Source: Bacteroidota bacterium
Lineage (GTDB): Bacteria > Bacteroidota > Bacteroidia > Flavobacteriales > Weeksellaceae
DNA length: 64,000 bases
Direction of reading: 5' to 3'
NCBI GenBank assembly: GCA_023423715.1
Contig: JAFAFC010000032.1
Location: forward strand, 59,321 to 123,320
This document shows positions 51,785 through 60,803 of this stretch, one piece after another. Each line of letters begins with the position of its first letter. Position 1 is the stretch's first letter. The position numbers were made by a program, and so were the translations under genes. A model generated the notes under the pieces. It worked only from the letters and a program-made list of their open reading frames with translations. It was not told the origin of the DNA and made no database searches.

Positions 51785-51822
51785 TCATAATAGATTTATT
51801 AAATGAACGAAAATTAACACCA
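51785..51822. repeat. Copy B of the 38-nt imperfect direct repeat
   Basis: Partner of 50847-50884; identical over 51799-51822. It lies in the divergent region between the GLPGLI gene (starts 51652, minus) and the JmjC-like gene (starts 51866, plus). Confidence 0.85.
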
Positions 51823-51837
51823 AATAAAAAAGATTAG

Positions 51838-51845
51838 TAATTTTG
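51838..51845 (+). promoter_or_regulatory. -7 box (TAATTTTG)
   Basis: A perfect TAnnTTTG box 20 nt before ATG 51866. Confidence 0.5.
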
Positions 51846-51865
51846 CAAAACTTTGATTAGAGAAA

Positions 51866-52747
51866 ATGGGATTACATTTAAAACCAATCGATGTTGTAGA
51901 GGATATTTCGCAGCATGATTTTATAGAAAACTACTTGAAACCAAGAAAACCTTTGGTTATCAAAAACATGGCAAAAAAGTGGCCTGCGTACCAAAAATGG
52001 ACCATGGAATACATGAAAGAAGTGGTAGGCGATGTAGAAGTTCCCCTTTATGACTCGGCGAAAGCCGATCCTGCGGCTCCTATTAATTCATCTGCAGCGA
52101 AGATGAAATTTGGTGATTACATCGACTTAATTCAACGCGAGCCAACGGATTTACGTATTTTCTTGTTTGACCCGATCAAATTTGCACCTTCTTTATTAGA
52201 CGATTATCTTTCTCCAAAAGAGCTTATGGGAGGCTTTTTAGACAAATATCCTAATATGTTTTTTGGTGGAAAAGGTTCGGTAACGTTCCTTCATTTCGAT
52301 ATTGATATGGCTCATATTTTCCATACGCATTTCAATGGTCGAAAACATATTTTGTTGTTTGATTACAAATGGAAAGATCGTTTATACAAAATGCCGTATG
52401 CTACCTACGCATTAGAAGACTATGATATTTCTAATCCTGATTTTGATAAATTCCCTGCGTTAGACGGTGTAGAGGGCATCGAATGTTTCCTAGAGCATGG
52501 TGACACGTTATTTATGCCAACAGGTTGGTGGCATTGGATGAAGTATTTGGATGGAAGTTTTTCCATTTCCCTTCGAGCTTGGGACAAATCTTGGGGCGTA
52601 AAAGCGCATTCGTTATGGAATCTTACGGTTCAAAGGAATTTCGACAATATTATGAAACGTCGTTATAAGAAAAGATACATGGATTGGAAGGAGAAAAAAG
52701 CGGTAGAAATAGCAAACAAAGCCTTGAAACGAGGCTTACCAAAATAA
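51866..52747 (+). CDS. JmjC-like cupin oxygenase-family protein
   Basis: 293 residues. The Fe(II) motif HxD...H is visible as H143-x-D145 in 'FLHFDIDMAH' and a distal His in 'DTLFMPTGWWHWMKYL' near 233. 'NGRKHILLFD' matches the 2-oxoglutarate/substrate strand of cupin_8/JmjC proteins. 'KPRKPLVIKNMAKKWPAYQKWT' is their usual start. The C-terminus is a basic helix (KKRYMDWKEKK). Relatives hydroxylate protein side chains; substrate unknown here. A strong terminator follows that may also serve convergent lepA. Confidence 0.88.
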   Translation: MGLHLKPIDVVEDISQHDFIENYLKPRKPLVIKNMAKKWPAYQKWTMEYMKEVVGDVEVPLYDSAKADPAAPINSSAAKMKFGDYIDLIQREPTDLRIFLFDPIKFAPSLLDDYLSPKELMGGFLDKYPNMFFGGKGSVTFLHFDIDMAHIFHTHFNGRKHILLFDYKWKDRLYKMPYATYALEDYDISNPDFDKFPALDGVEGIECFLEHGDTLFMPTGWWHWMKYLDGSFSISLRAWDKSWGVKAHSLWNLTVQRNFDNIMKRRYKKRYMDWKEKKAVEIANKALKRGLPK

Positions 52748-52751
52748 AAAG

Positions 52752-52775
52752 ATCCACTCAAATGAGTGGATTTTT
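52752..52775. terminator. Bidirectional terminator between JmjC-like gene and lepA
   Basis: A perfect 8-bp stem (ATCCACTC at 52752-52759 with GAGTGGAT at 52764-52771), flanked by A-run and T-run. Confidence 0.82.
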
Positions 52776-52801
52776 GTTTTATGTGAATTTGAATCAATCG
52801 A

Positions 52802-54598
52802 TTAATCGTTCAGTTTCAAAACTGCCATAAATGCAGATTGTGGAACTTCTACACGACCAATTTGCTTCATTTTCTTCTTACCTTCTTTTTGTTTTTCAAG
52901 AAGTTTACGCTTTCTTGAAATATCACCACCATAACATTTAGCAGTAACGTCTTTTCTCAAGGCTTTAATCGTTTCTCTTGCAATAATTTTTGCTCCTAAA
53001 GCGGCTTGAACTGCAATGTCGAATTGTTGTCTCGGAATTAATTCACGTAACTTCTCACACATTCTTTTACCAATGTAATAGGCATTAGAATCGTGAATTA
53101 ACGATGATAAAGCATCAACCATATCACCATTAATAAGAATATCCATTTTCACCAACTTCGATGCACGGAATCCAATTGGATGATAGTCAAAAGAAGCGTA
53201 TCCTTTTGAAATTGATTTTAATCTATCATAAAAGTCGAAAACAACTTCTGCCAATGGCATATTGAAAATTAATTCAACTCTATCAGCGGTTAAATAACTT
53301 TGGTTAACAATTTCACCACGTTTTTCAATACATAGCGTCATTACTGGACCAACAAAATCTGATTTTGTAATGATAGAAGCTTTAATATAAGGCTCCTCAA
53401 CACGATCCATCGTCATTGGATCCATCATTTCGGATGGGTTGTTAATCAAAATTGGAACTTCTGGTTCTTTCTTTGAGTAACCGTGGTATGATACGTTGGG
53501 AACGGTTGTAATAACGTTCATGTTAAATTCTCGATCCAAACGTTCTTGAACGATTTCCATGTGCAACATTCCTAAGAATCCGCATCGGAAACCAAATCCT
53601 AAAGCTGCCGAACTTTCTGGTTCGAAAACTAAAGAAGCGTCATTCAAACGAAGTTTTTCCAATGAAAAACGAAGCTCTTCAAAATCTTCAGACTCAATTG
53701 GGTAAATACCCGCAAAAACCATTGGTTTCACCTCTTCGAAACCATCAATCGCAGCCAAAGCAGGGTTTTCAGTTGTTGTAATCGTATCCCCAACTTTTAC
53801 TTCTCGAGCATCTTTAATACCCGAAATAATATAGCCTACGTCACCAGTTTTAATTTCTTGTTTTGGAACTTGTTTTAGTTTCAACGTTCCAACTTCATCG
53901 GCATCATATGTTTTTCCGGTTGCCATGAACTTCACTTTCTGACCTTTTTTAATACTTCCGTTTACGACTTTAAAGTACGCTTCAATTCCACGGAAAGGAT
54001 TATAAACAGAGTCGAAAATCAATGCTTGAAGTGGCGCATCTTCTTCACCAACGGGGGCTGGAATACGCTCAACAATTTGCTCTAAAAGATGATGAACACC
54101 TTCCCCTGTTTTTCCAGAAACTCGCAATACATCTTCATATTCGCAACCAATTAAATTCATGATTTCATCGGTAACTTCCTCTGGATTCGCAGATGGCAAA
54201 TCGATTTTATTAAGAATCGGAATAATCGTTAAATCATTTTCTAACGCCAAATACAAGTTAGAAATCGTTTGTGCTTGAATACTTTGCGCGGCGTCAACAA
54301 TTAACAAAGCGCCTTCACAAGCTGCAATAGAACGGGAAACTTCGTAAGAAAAATCTACGTGTCCCGGCGTATCAATAAGGTTCAAAACGAATTTCTCTCC
54401 TTTATATTCGTAATCCATTTGGATTGCGTGCGACTTAATCGTAATCCCACGTTCCTTCTCCAAATCCATATCATCAAGCGTCTGCGACTGTAATTCTCGT
54501 TGAGTTACCGTGTTGGTATACTCCAAAAGTCGGTCTGCAAGCGTTGATTTCCCGTGGTCAATATGCGCAATAATGCAAAAGTTGCGTATGTTTTTCAT
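52802..54598 (-). CDS. lepA: Elongation factor 4 (LepA)
   Basis: 598 residues, standard. G1 'IAHIDHGKSTLADRLLE', G2/G3 'RGITIKSHAIQM' and 'NLIDTPGHVDFSYEV', G4 'ILNKIDLPSA'. The LepA-specific C-terminal domain ends in 'VPQSAFMAVLK'. It is a ribosome-dependent GTPase that aids initiation/biogenesis and back-translocation under stress. The -7 box TAAATTTG is 19 nt upstream. Confidence 0.97.
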   Translation of the reverse strand: MKNIRNFCIIAHIDHGKSTLADRLLEYTNTVTQRELQSQTLDDMDLEKERGITIKSHAIQMDYEYKGEKFVLNLIDTPGHVDFSYEVSRSIAACEGALLIVDAAQSIQAQTISNLYLALENDLTIIPILNKIDLPSANPEEVTDEIMNLIGCEYEDVLRVSGKTGEGVHHLLEQIVERIPAPVGEEDAPLQALIFDSVYNPFRGIEAYFKVVNGSIKKGQKVKFMATGKTYDADEVGTLKLKQVPKQEIKTGDVGYIISGIKDAREVKVGDTITTTENPALAAIDGFEEVKPMVFAGIYPIESEDFEELRFSLEKLRLNDASLVFEPESSAALGFGFRCGFLGMLHMEIVQERLDREFNMNVITTVPNVSYHGYSKKEPEVPILINNPSEMMDPMTMDRVEEPYIKASIITKSDFVGPVMTLCIEKRGEIVNQSYLTADRVELIFNMPLAEVVFDFYDRLKSISKGYASFDYHPIGFRASKLVKMDILINGDMVDALSSLIHDSNAYYIGKRMCEKLRELIPRQQFDIAVQAALGAKIIARETIKALRKDVTAKCYGGDISRKRKLLEKQKEGKKKMKQIGRVEVPQSAFMAVLKLND

Positions 54599-54617
54599 GT
54601 AATTTTCTGAATGTTTG

Positions 54618-54625
54618 CAAATTTA
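54618..54625 (-). promoter_or_regulatory. -7 box of lepA (TAAATTTG)
   Basis: Minus-strand TAAATTTG ending 19 nt before ATG 54598. Confidence 0.5.
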
Positions 54626-54680
54626 AGTTTTTTCGATGATATTCCTATCAAAATCAATTCAAGCCCGAAAATCAATCCAA

Positions 54681-54712
54681 AGAAAAAGCCCTGAAAAGGA
54701 ATCTCAAGGCTT
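54681..54712 (-). terminator. Terminator of the ECF sigma operon
   Basis: A 9-bp stem (54686-54694 with 54704-54712; one G-T pair), 9-nt loop and, on the minus strand, a TTTTTC tract. It lies 21 nt after the stop of the last gene. Confidence 0.65.
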
Positions 54713-54733
54713 CTTCAAATCAAAATGTGTATG

Positions 54734-55378
54734 TTATGGTCTTGTGTTAGACCTAACTTGTGGTGTTGAATTCTGTCGAACTTCAGCATTTCCTGAAGGC
54801 ACTCGAGCTGGCGCACTCATTGATGGTGTACTTGGACTCGACTCTTGGCGGAATCCTTGCTGCATTGAGTTATTCATTCGTGCAGTAGAATCCTTTATTT
54901 CATTACGTTTATGCATAATTTTTTCACGCATCGCGCCTTCGGTCATAAACATTTTTAAAACCTGCTGAGGCTTAATGATTTTCTGCATTTCTATCGCATA
55001 GCGACGGCGGTTGTTCATTAAACGCTCGCCTGTTTCAAAGCTTTGTTCCAGTCTCTTACGAGCTTCTTCGTCTGTTAGTTTTTCAATATCAGATTGGCCG
55101 TAATTGCCTTCTTTTATCTTTCGTTGCTCTTCTTGATATTGGTCGTAAAGCTTTTTAAACTCTTCTTTTTTCGTATCGTCTTCAATCTTCAATTCTTCAA
55201 TAAACATGGCATCACGATACTTTCGCAATAATTCTTTTCGCTCGTCGGGAGAAAGATTCTGCAAAAGGCTTTGCCTTTGTTTATCGGAAACCTTTGTAAG
55301 ATCAAATCCATTGATTATTTGTGCCTTTACTCCGAAAGACAAACAAAAAATCAAACTAAATAAATACCATTTCTTCAT
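54734..55378 (-). CDS. Periplasmic helical protein, Spy/CpxP-like in position, third gene of sigma operon
   Basis: 214 residues from ATG 55378, 4 nt after the preceding stop. A signal peptide (MKKWYLFSLIFCLSFGVKAQ) is followed by strongly charged helices ('SPDERKELLRKYRDAMFIEELKIEDDTKKEEFKKLYDQYQEEQRK'). A Ser/Pro/Arg-rich tail completes it. Helical content with LxxxQ/R repeats resembles the periplasmic heavy-metal-sensor/Spy group that follows ECF operons in flavobacteria. Function: possible periplasmic chaperone or stress sensor; inferred from composition and position. Confidence 0.6.
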   Translation of the reverse strand: MKKWYLFSLIFCLSFGVKAQIINGFDLTKVSDKQRQSLLQNLSPDERKELLRKYRDAMFIEELKIEDDTKKEEFKKLYDQYQEEQRKIKEGNYGQSDIEKLTDEEARKRLEQSFETGERLMNNRRRYAIEMQKIIKPQQVLKMFMTEGAMREKIMHKRNEIKDSTARMNNSMQQGFRQESSPSTPSMSAPARVPSGNAEVRQNSTPQVRSNTRP

Positions 55379-55382
55379 ATTT

Positions 55383-55955
55383 TTAATAAAATACATCTAA
55401 ATAAACATCGTGCTCCGCTTCCGTAGAAAGCTTCGCAATTTCTGCAGATGAATAGGATGCTACTAAGGCATTTGCCTGATCATCAAAAGTTACCATTGCC
55501 TTTTTTGATTTTGCAATTGATTTATTTACAGTAGGCTTCGTACTTACATGAGCAACTGTTTTAGTTGACGCTGATGATTCGTTTGAATTAGTAATTACAG
55601 TGTTTTCTGAATTATCAACCTCGTTTCTTGCCAATGTGGAAGCGTCTTGCTGAATTGGGTTCTCTTTTTCAATAATTTGTTTAGAATAACTAGAATCAAC
55701 ATTTTGTGCGAAACTTGTCTTCGTGATGCTCGTAGAATCTTGATCATTCATCATAAAAATTCCCCAACCACCTAAAATTACCATTGCTGCAGCAGCATAC
55801 TTCCAAAAAAGTGGAATCACTTTTCCTTTTTTAACCTCCAATTGAGGTTCTTCTGAAACGGATTCTAGAACATTTTGCTGCATTTTTTCGAAAAAGTTCT
55901 CCGGAACAGAATAAATGTTCTTGCGTTCTAATTTTTCGATATCTATTTTTTTCAT
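55383..55955 (-). CDS. Probable membrane anti-sigma factor
   Basis: 190 residues with one membrane segment (about 51-68, YAAAAMVILGGWGIFMM) after a cytoplasmic N-domain of about 50 residues starting MKKIDIEKLERKNIYSVPENFFEKMQ. The periplasmic part is Ser/Thr/Asn-rich and ends DVYLDVFY. It lies 3 nt after the ECF sigma gene, the classic place for an anti-sigma factor. No ZAS zinc motif (HxxxCxxC) is seen, so the mode of sigma binding would differ from ChrR/RsrA types. Function rests on context. Confidence 0.65.
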   Translation of the reverse strand: MKKIDIEKLERKNIYSVPENFFEKMQQNVLESVSEEPQLEVKKGKVIPLFWKYAAAAMVILGGWGIFMMNDQDSTSITKTSFAQNVDSSYSKQIIEKENPIQQDASTLARNEVDNSENTVITNSNESSASTKTVAHVSTKPTVNKSIAKSKKAMVTFDDQANALVASYSSAEIAKLSTEAEHDVYLDVFY

Positions 55956-55958
55956 CTT

Positions 55959-56513
55959 CTAATTTTTTTCGGAATTGTTGATGATATATTCCTCTATTTT
56001 CTGTTTGGCGTAGTGGTAGTTAGTTTTCAACGTACTCACACTCATATCCAAAACCTGACTCATTTCTTCATAAGGCAACTCATCATAATACCGCATGGTG
56101 AAAACTAATTTTTGTTTTTCTGGCAATGATTGAATTGCTTTTTGCAATAAAATCTGGATTTCCTCAGCATCATGTTCTGCATTATCTGCTGCAAGGTTTT
56201 GCATATAATATTCGGCATCATCATCCGTTTTTTGCATTCGCTTCATTTTATTCACCTGCTGAAGCGATTCGTTGGTTGCAATTCGATACAACCACGTGTA
56301 CAATTGACTATCCTGTTTGAACTGATGGAAATTTTGATACGCTTTAATAAATGTTTCTTGCAAAACATCTTGAGCGACTTCATGTTCCACAACAATTCTT
56401 CGGATATGCCAATACAACCTACTTTGATACGTATCCATCATCGCACGAAGCCCTTTCTCGCGAGTCTTTATGTCCATCATCATCGAGATGATTGCTTCGT
56501 CCTTGCCCTTCAT
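55959..56513 (-). CDS. ECF RNA polymerase sigma factor
   Basis: 184 residues. Region 2 shows 'VAQDVLQETFIKAYQNFHQF...YTWLYRIATNESL' (-10 recognition). Region 4 is 'LQKAIQSLPEKQKLVFTMRYYDELPYEEMSQVLDMSVSTLKTNYHYAKQKI', the sigma-70 region-4 helix-turn-helix. The N-terminal 'SRLYWHIRRIV' is standard. First gene of a three-gene operon with an anti-sigma-like membrane protein and a periplasmic protein. Probably controls an envelope-stress response. Confidence 0.92.
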   Translation of the reverse strand: MKGKDEAIISMMMDIKTREKGLRAMMDTYQSRLYWHIRRIVVEHEVAQDVLQETFIKAYQNFHQFKQDSQLYTWLYRIATNESLQQVNKMKRMQKTDDDAEYYMQNLAADNAEHDAEEIQILLQKAIQSLPEKQKLVFTMRYYDELPYEEMSQVLDMSVSTLKTNYHYAKQKIEEYIINNSEKN

Positions 56514-56595
56514 ATCCTATGTACGTCTTTTGGATTCTATTTTCTCCAAAAGGTTAAATATAATTTTAAATTAACATCCTAAATTAATAAATTTC

Positions 56596-56603
56596 TACAT
56601 TTG
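56596..56603 (+). promoter_or_regulatory. -7 box placed for a leaderless DUF2520 mRNA
   Basis: TACATTTG ends 4 nt before ATG 56608. No TTG at -33 spacing. Confidence 0.5.
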
Positions 56604-56607
56604 TTAG

Positions 56608-57387
56608 ATGAAAATTGTCATCATTGGTACAGGAAATGTCGCTTATCACCTTGCAAAAGCATTACACGCTAATAAAATTTTTGTGGAGCAAATTTTTGGC
56701 CGAAATACCAAAGAAGCTCAAAAAATCGCAGAAGAGATTGGCACACACTTCAGTTCGCAACACCTTGCTGATGCCGATTTATATTTAATTTCCGTTAGTG
56801 ACACTTCTATTCCCGAAGTTTCAAAGATTATTACGAAAAAAGAGGCCCTTGTTGCACATACTTCCGGTTCTTTACCCAAAGAAATTCTAATTGGTGATTA
56901 CAAAAAAGCTTGTTTTTATCCTTTGCAAACGTTTTCTAAAGCCAAAGAGTTAGATTATTCCCAAATTCCATTTTTTATAGAAGCGGAAAATCAAGAAGAT
57001 GAAAACGCTTTAACGAATTTGGCTCTGAAGATTTCTGATAAAGTTCAATCTGCTGACTATGAAAAGCGAAAATATATTCACTTAACCGCCGTTTTCGCTT
57101 GCAACTTCGTCAATCATTTGTTTACAAAAGCCAAGGAAATATCCGACAGCCAAAACATTCCATTTAATTACTTTCTTCCTTTAATAGATGAAACGGTAGA
57201 AAAAATTCATTTTTTAGATCCGAAATTAGCGCAAACAGGACCTGCAGTTCGCAATGACCAACGCATTTTGGAATTGCATGAAGCGTTGATTCATGACGAA
57301 AATGCTTTAAAAATTTTCAAAACAATAAACAACTCTATTTTAGACCTTTATCAACTAAAAGATACTTTTCCCGAAAAAAATAATTAA
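56608..57387 (+). CDS. DUF2520/Rossmann-like oxidoreductase
   Basis: 259 residues. N-terminal NAD(P)-binding fold 'MKIVIIGTGNVAYHLAKAL' with GxGxxA, then 'LISVSDTSIPEV', 'HTSGSLPKEIL' and the DUF2520 C-domain 'HLTAVFACNFVNHLF...GPAVRNDQRIL'. Similar to 6-phosphogluconate-dehydrogenase-like or F420-dependent NADP reductases. Substrate unknown. It is divergent from the sigma operon and has leaderless promoter spacing. Confidence 0.88.
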   Translation: MKIVIIGTGNVAYHLAKALHANKIFVEQIFGRNTKEAQKIAEEIGTHFSSQHLADADLYLISVSDTSIPEVSKIITKKEALVAHTSGSLPKEILIGDYKKACFYPLQTFSKAKELDYSQIPFFIEAENQEDENALTNLALKISDKVQSADYEKRKYIHLTAVFACNFVNHLFTKAKEISDSQNIPFNYFLPLIDETVEKIHFLDPKLAQTGPAVRNDQRILELHEALIHDENALKIFKTINNSILDLYQLKDTFPEKNN

Positions 57388-57443
57388 ATTTTTCTGTAAC
57401 ATTTTTTAATGATTTCGGACTTATTCTATAAATCATTTGAAAA

Positions 57444-58337
57444 ATGAAAAAATCATTTCTTTTAATTCTTTTGTGCTTTGTCGTAGGAATCCAAGCACAA
57501 CAAACTGCAAACCGTTTCTTTTATGAGCTTACCTATGCTCCAAATAAAGACTCTATAAGCAAGACCCAAAAAACAATGACCATTTTAGATATTACGAAAG
57601 ACAAATCAATCTATCGTGATTATTTAATGGTTTCTCAAGATTCAATCCTTAAAATCGAGGTTGAAGCAATGCAAAAATCTGGAACATTTAAGGATTTATC
57701 TAAAAGTATCAAGCAACCAAAATTTGCCCATAAAATTTCCAAAGCATATCCTTCTATGGAGGTAACCTATTCTGAGCAAATTCTTCAAGACATTGTTTCG
57801 TATAAGGAAACTGAGAATTTTAATTGGGATATTGGCACTGAAAAGAAAAAAATTGGTGCTTATGAAGCTCAAAAAGCGACAACAGAATTCGGTGGTAGAA
57901 AATGGACGGCATGGTTTTCTTCAAGCTTACCTTTTCAAGATGGACCATATAAATTCTTTGGACTTCCTGGACTAATTGTTCAAATTGGTGATGACCAAGG
58001 TAACTATTCATGGACATTACAAGGAAACAAAAAAGTAGAAAATTACGAAGAACAAAGTTACTCTGAATCTTTAATGAAGAAATTCGGACAAGGTATTAAA
58101 GATCTAAATGTTAATAGAGAACGCTTTGAAACCATTTACGACGCCTATAAAAAAGACCCTTTTGGAAGTATCCGATCTCAAATTGCGCAAATCCCCGCAG
58201 AGGCTAAAATGCCTGATGGAACAAGAATCGCTGACATGCTACGAGACCAAGAGGAAAGATTGAAAAAATACCTTAACGAAAACAGCAACAGCATAGAACT
58301 GACAGCTCCAGTACCTGCAAAAGGTAAGAAAAAGTAA
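57444..58337 (+). CDS. GLPGLI family protein
   Basis: 297 residues with signal peptide MKKSFLLILLCFVVGIQAQ. The signature 'GRKWTAWFSSSLPFQDGPYKFFGLPGLIVQI' is near 150-180. Longer than the second copy at 50885 because of an extended C-terminus, rich in charged residues, ending AKGKKK. Exported protein of unknown function. Unlike the other copy it has no receptor gene next to it. A weak hairpin follows (58366-58391). Confidence 0.88.
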   Translation: MKKSFLLILLCFVVGIQAQQTANRFFYELTYAPNKDSISKTQKTMTILDITKDKSIYRDYLMVSQDSILKIEVEAMQKSGTFKDLSKSIKQPKFAHKISKAYPSMEVTYSEQILQDIVSYKETENFNWDIGTEKKKIGAYEAQKATTEFGGRKWTAWFSSSLPFQDGPYKFFGLPGLIVQIGDDQGNYSWTLQGNKKVENYEEQSYSESLMKKFGQGIKDLNVNRERFETIYDAYKKDPFGSIRSQIAQIPAEAKMPDGTRIADMLRDQEERLKKYLNENSNSIELTAPVPAKGKKK

Positions 58338-58365
58338 CACATTCATTATAATTATATCTTGATTG

Positions 58366-58391
58366 TGGCCAGACTCTAGCGAGTCTGGCCA
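58366..58391 (+). terminator. Stem-loop terminator after the GLPGLI gene
   Basis: A perfect 11-bp stem (58366-58376 with 58381-58391), TAGC loop and only a short TTTT. Confidence 0.7.
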
Positions 58392-58451
58392 TTTTAATAG
58401 GGAAAGTCATGACATTCTCCCACAAACCTATTTAGATTCATTTTAAATAAT

Positions 58452-58459
58452 TATCTTTG
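58452..58459 (+). promoter_or_regulatory. -7 box of the feo operon (TATCTTTG)
   Basis: A perfect TAnnTTTG box, 43 nt before the chosen feoA ATG 58503 and 19 nt before the alternative TTG 58479. No Fur box could be identified with confidence. Confidence 0.5.
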
Positions 58460-58502
58460 TCGTTCTAATCTTTCTACATTGAAAAATTCAGGATTCAACA
58501 AA

Positions 58503-58724
58503 ATGTCTCGATTTCCTTTTAACAAAAAGGGAACAATTGTGGACTACGACACCGAGCAAGCTCAAATGCCTATCAAAATTATAGAAATGGGGCTTCTTCC
58601 TGGGACCGAATTCACCATTTTGTATCAAGCGCCTTTTAATGGCCCTTTCTACATTGAATACGGCGTTGAAAAAAGTAGAATTGCTCTTCGAAAAGAAGAG
58701 GCAGAATATCTTATTGTAGAATAA
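58503..58724 (+). CDS. feoA: Ferrous iron transport protein FeoA
   Basis: 73 residues, the usual FeoA length. SH3-like beta domain: 'MSRFPFNKKGTIVDYD', 'IEMGLLPGTEFTILYQAPFNGPFYIEYG', 'IALRKEEAEYLIVE', all typical FeoA strands. Start at ATG 58503 chosen because an AGGA lies about 9 nt before it; a TTG at 58479 would add 8 residues. FeoA is a cytoplasmic partner of FeoB; the feoB gene starts 26 nt downstream. Confidence 0.92.
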   Translation: MSRFPFNKKGTIVDYDTEQAQMPIKIIEMGLLPGTEFTILYQAPFNGPFYIEYGVEKSRIALRKEEAEYLIVE

Positions 58725-58750
58725 TTAAGTGCAGATTATAACGGGTTCAC

Positions 58751-60775
58751 ATGGCATCTCAAAACAAACAAATTCTCCTTGTCGGAAATCCCAATGTTGG
58801 GAAATCAACTATTTTTAATATTCTTTGTAATAAAAAACAAAAGACGGGAAATTATGCTGGCGTAACCGTTGCAAGCCACTCAGGAAACTACATTTATCAA
58901 GATGAAAATGTAGAGGTTATTGATCTTCCTGGAAGTTATAGCATTTACCCAAACTCAGAAGACGAAGCTATTTTTGCAAAATATCTCGTTGATGAAAATA
59001 AAAAATACCAAGGCGTTGTTTATATTCTTGAAGCAGTAAATATTAAGCGAGGATTGCTTTTACTACAGCAAATTCAGGATTTAGGAATTCCCGTTTTGGT
59101 GGTCGTAAACCAAATTGACGAAGCTAAAAAAAGAGGAATCACGCTTTTTCCTGAGAAATTAGAACAAGAGCTGGGCGTAAAAGTTCTTTTAACAAACGCC
59201 AAAAATCACATTGGAATTGAAGAAATCCGCACTGCTATTTTTGAAAATAACTTTCAGAAAAGTGAGCAACCAAGTTTTGAAATTCCAAAAGAACATCAGC
59301 CTTTAATTGAAAAAATATCCGAGCAAAGCAAGCAGGAAAATCCATATTTAGCTTGGAGCATGTTGGCTGGGGAGCAGTCGAATACCTTGTTGCAGTCATT
59401 CGACACGCAACTAGAAAAAGAACACAAATGGGTTCCAAAGAGACTTCAAACGCAAGAAACCATTCGTCGTTATCAAACCATTGATCGAATTTTAAAATCG
59501 GTCATTGAAAAACAACCGGATAAAAAGAAATTATTTACCGAAAAATTAGATAAAATCTTGGTTCATCCTATTATTGGGTATCTCATCTTTGGACTAATCT
59601 TATTGTTGATTTTCGAAATGGTTTTCTTCATTGCGAGTTATCCGATGGATTGGATTGATGCGTTCTTCGGTACTTTGGCAAGTTATGCCCAAACACACCT
59701 TCCAGAAGGGCCAATTAACTCTTTAATCTCAAATGGAATTATCCCTGGAGTTGGTGGAATTGTGATATTTGCACCTCAAATTGGGATTTTATTATACTTC
59801 TTATATCTTTTAGAAGATTCGGGATATATGGCTCGAGTGGTGTTTTTAATGGATCGATTTTTACGACCTTTTGGATTGAATGGGAAAAGTATTGTGCCTT
59901 TGGTTTCAGGAACGGCCTGCGCGATTCCAGCCGTTATGTCCACTCGAAATATTGAAAACATTAAAGAACGTTTACTCACCATTTTGGTAACGCCTTTTAT
60001 GACGTGTTCGGCGAGGCTTCCCGTTTATACTATTATCATTGCTTTAATTATTCCAGAAAAGACAATTTACGGAGTCAGTTATCAAGCTTTGGCTTTATTA
60101 GCAATGTATTTGTTAGGATTTTTCACCGCAATTCTCGCTTCTTTAGCTTTAAAAAGTGTGATTAAATCAAAAGAAACATCGTATTTAGTGATGGACATGC
60201 CATCATACAAAAAACCTCTTTTTGGATATGACTTAAAATTGGCATTGCAAAAAGTATGGGGTTTCATTACAGGAGCTGGTAAAATTATCTTTGTTGTAAG
60301 TATTATCATTTGGGCGTTAAGTTATTTTGGTCCAGCACAGCATGAAAAAGAAATGGTCTCGACCAATGTAGAGCTCGATCATTCGTATTTAGGTAGAATG
60401 GGACGACAAATGGAACCTTTAATCGCACCATTAGGTTACGACTGGAAAATGGGTGTTGGGTTGATCACCAGTTTTGCTGCTCGCGAAGTATTTGTAGGAA
60501 CATTGTCCACCTTGTACGCTATGGATGAAGACGCTTCTGAAGGTCGAATTTTAGACAAAATGCGTCATGATATCAAGCCAAACGGTGAAAAGGTCTTTAC
60601 ATTTGCAACAGGTTTATCGATATTAATATTTTACGCTTTTGCCATGCAATGTATTTCTACCATAGCCGTTGTATATAGAGAAACCCAATCATGGAAATGG
60701 ACCGCCTTGCAAACAATCGGAATGTCATCATTAGCCTACGTTGCCTCCATGATTGTATTTCAACTATTTAAATAA
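58751..60775 (+). CDS. feoB: Ferrous iron transporter FeoB
   Basis: 674 residues. Cytoplasmic G-domain: G1 GNPNVGKST at 12-20, G2 'GNYAGVTV', G3 'DLPGSYSIYP', G4 'NQIDE'. A GDI helical linker follows, then the membrane domain with about 8-9 helices from residue 275, including 'PLVSGTACAIPAVMSTRNI' and 'TSFAAREVFVGTL', the Cys-containing gating motifs of FeoB. It transports Fe(II) into the cytoplasm. Slightly shorter than E. coli FeoB (773). Confidence 0.96.
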   Translation: MASQNKQILLVGNPNVGKSTIFNILCNKKQKTGNYAGVTVASHSGNYIYQDENVEVIDLPGSYSIYPNSEDEAIFAKYLVDENKKYQGVVYILEAVNIKRGLLLLQQIQDLGIPVLVVVNQIDEAKKRGITLFPEKLEQELGVKVLLTNAKNHIGIEEIRTAIFENNFQKSEQPSFEIPKEHQPLIEKISEQSKQENPYLAWSMLAGEQSNTLLQSFDTQLEKEHKWVPKRLQTQETIRRYQTIDRILKSVIEKQPDKKKLFTEKLDKILVHPIIGYLIFGLILLLIFEMVFFIASYPMDWIDAFFGTLASYAQTHLPEGPINSLISNGIIPGVGGIVIFAPQIGILLYFLYLLEDSGYMARVVFLMDRFLRPFGLNGKSIVPLVSGTACAIPAVMSTRNIENIKERLLTILVTPFMTCSARLPVYTIIIALIIPEKTIYGVSYQALALLAMYLLGFFTAILASLALKSVIKSKETSYLVMDMPSYKKPLFGYDLKLALQKVWGFITGAGKIIFVVSIIIWALSYFGPAQHEKEMVSTNVELDHSYLGRMGRQMEPLIAPLGYDWKMGVGLITSFAAREVFVGTLSTLYAMDEDASEGRILDKMRHDIKPNGEKVFTFATGLSILIFYAFAMQCISTIAVVYRETQSWKWTALQTIGMSSLAYVASMIVFQLFK

Positions 60776-60803
60776 TATTTTATTCGAACTAAATTCGCTT
60801 ATT

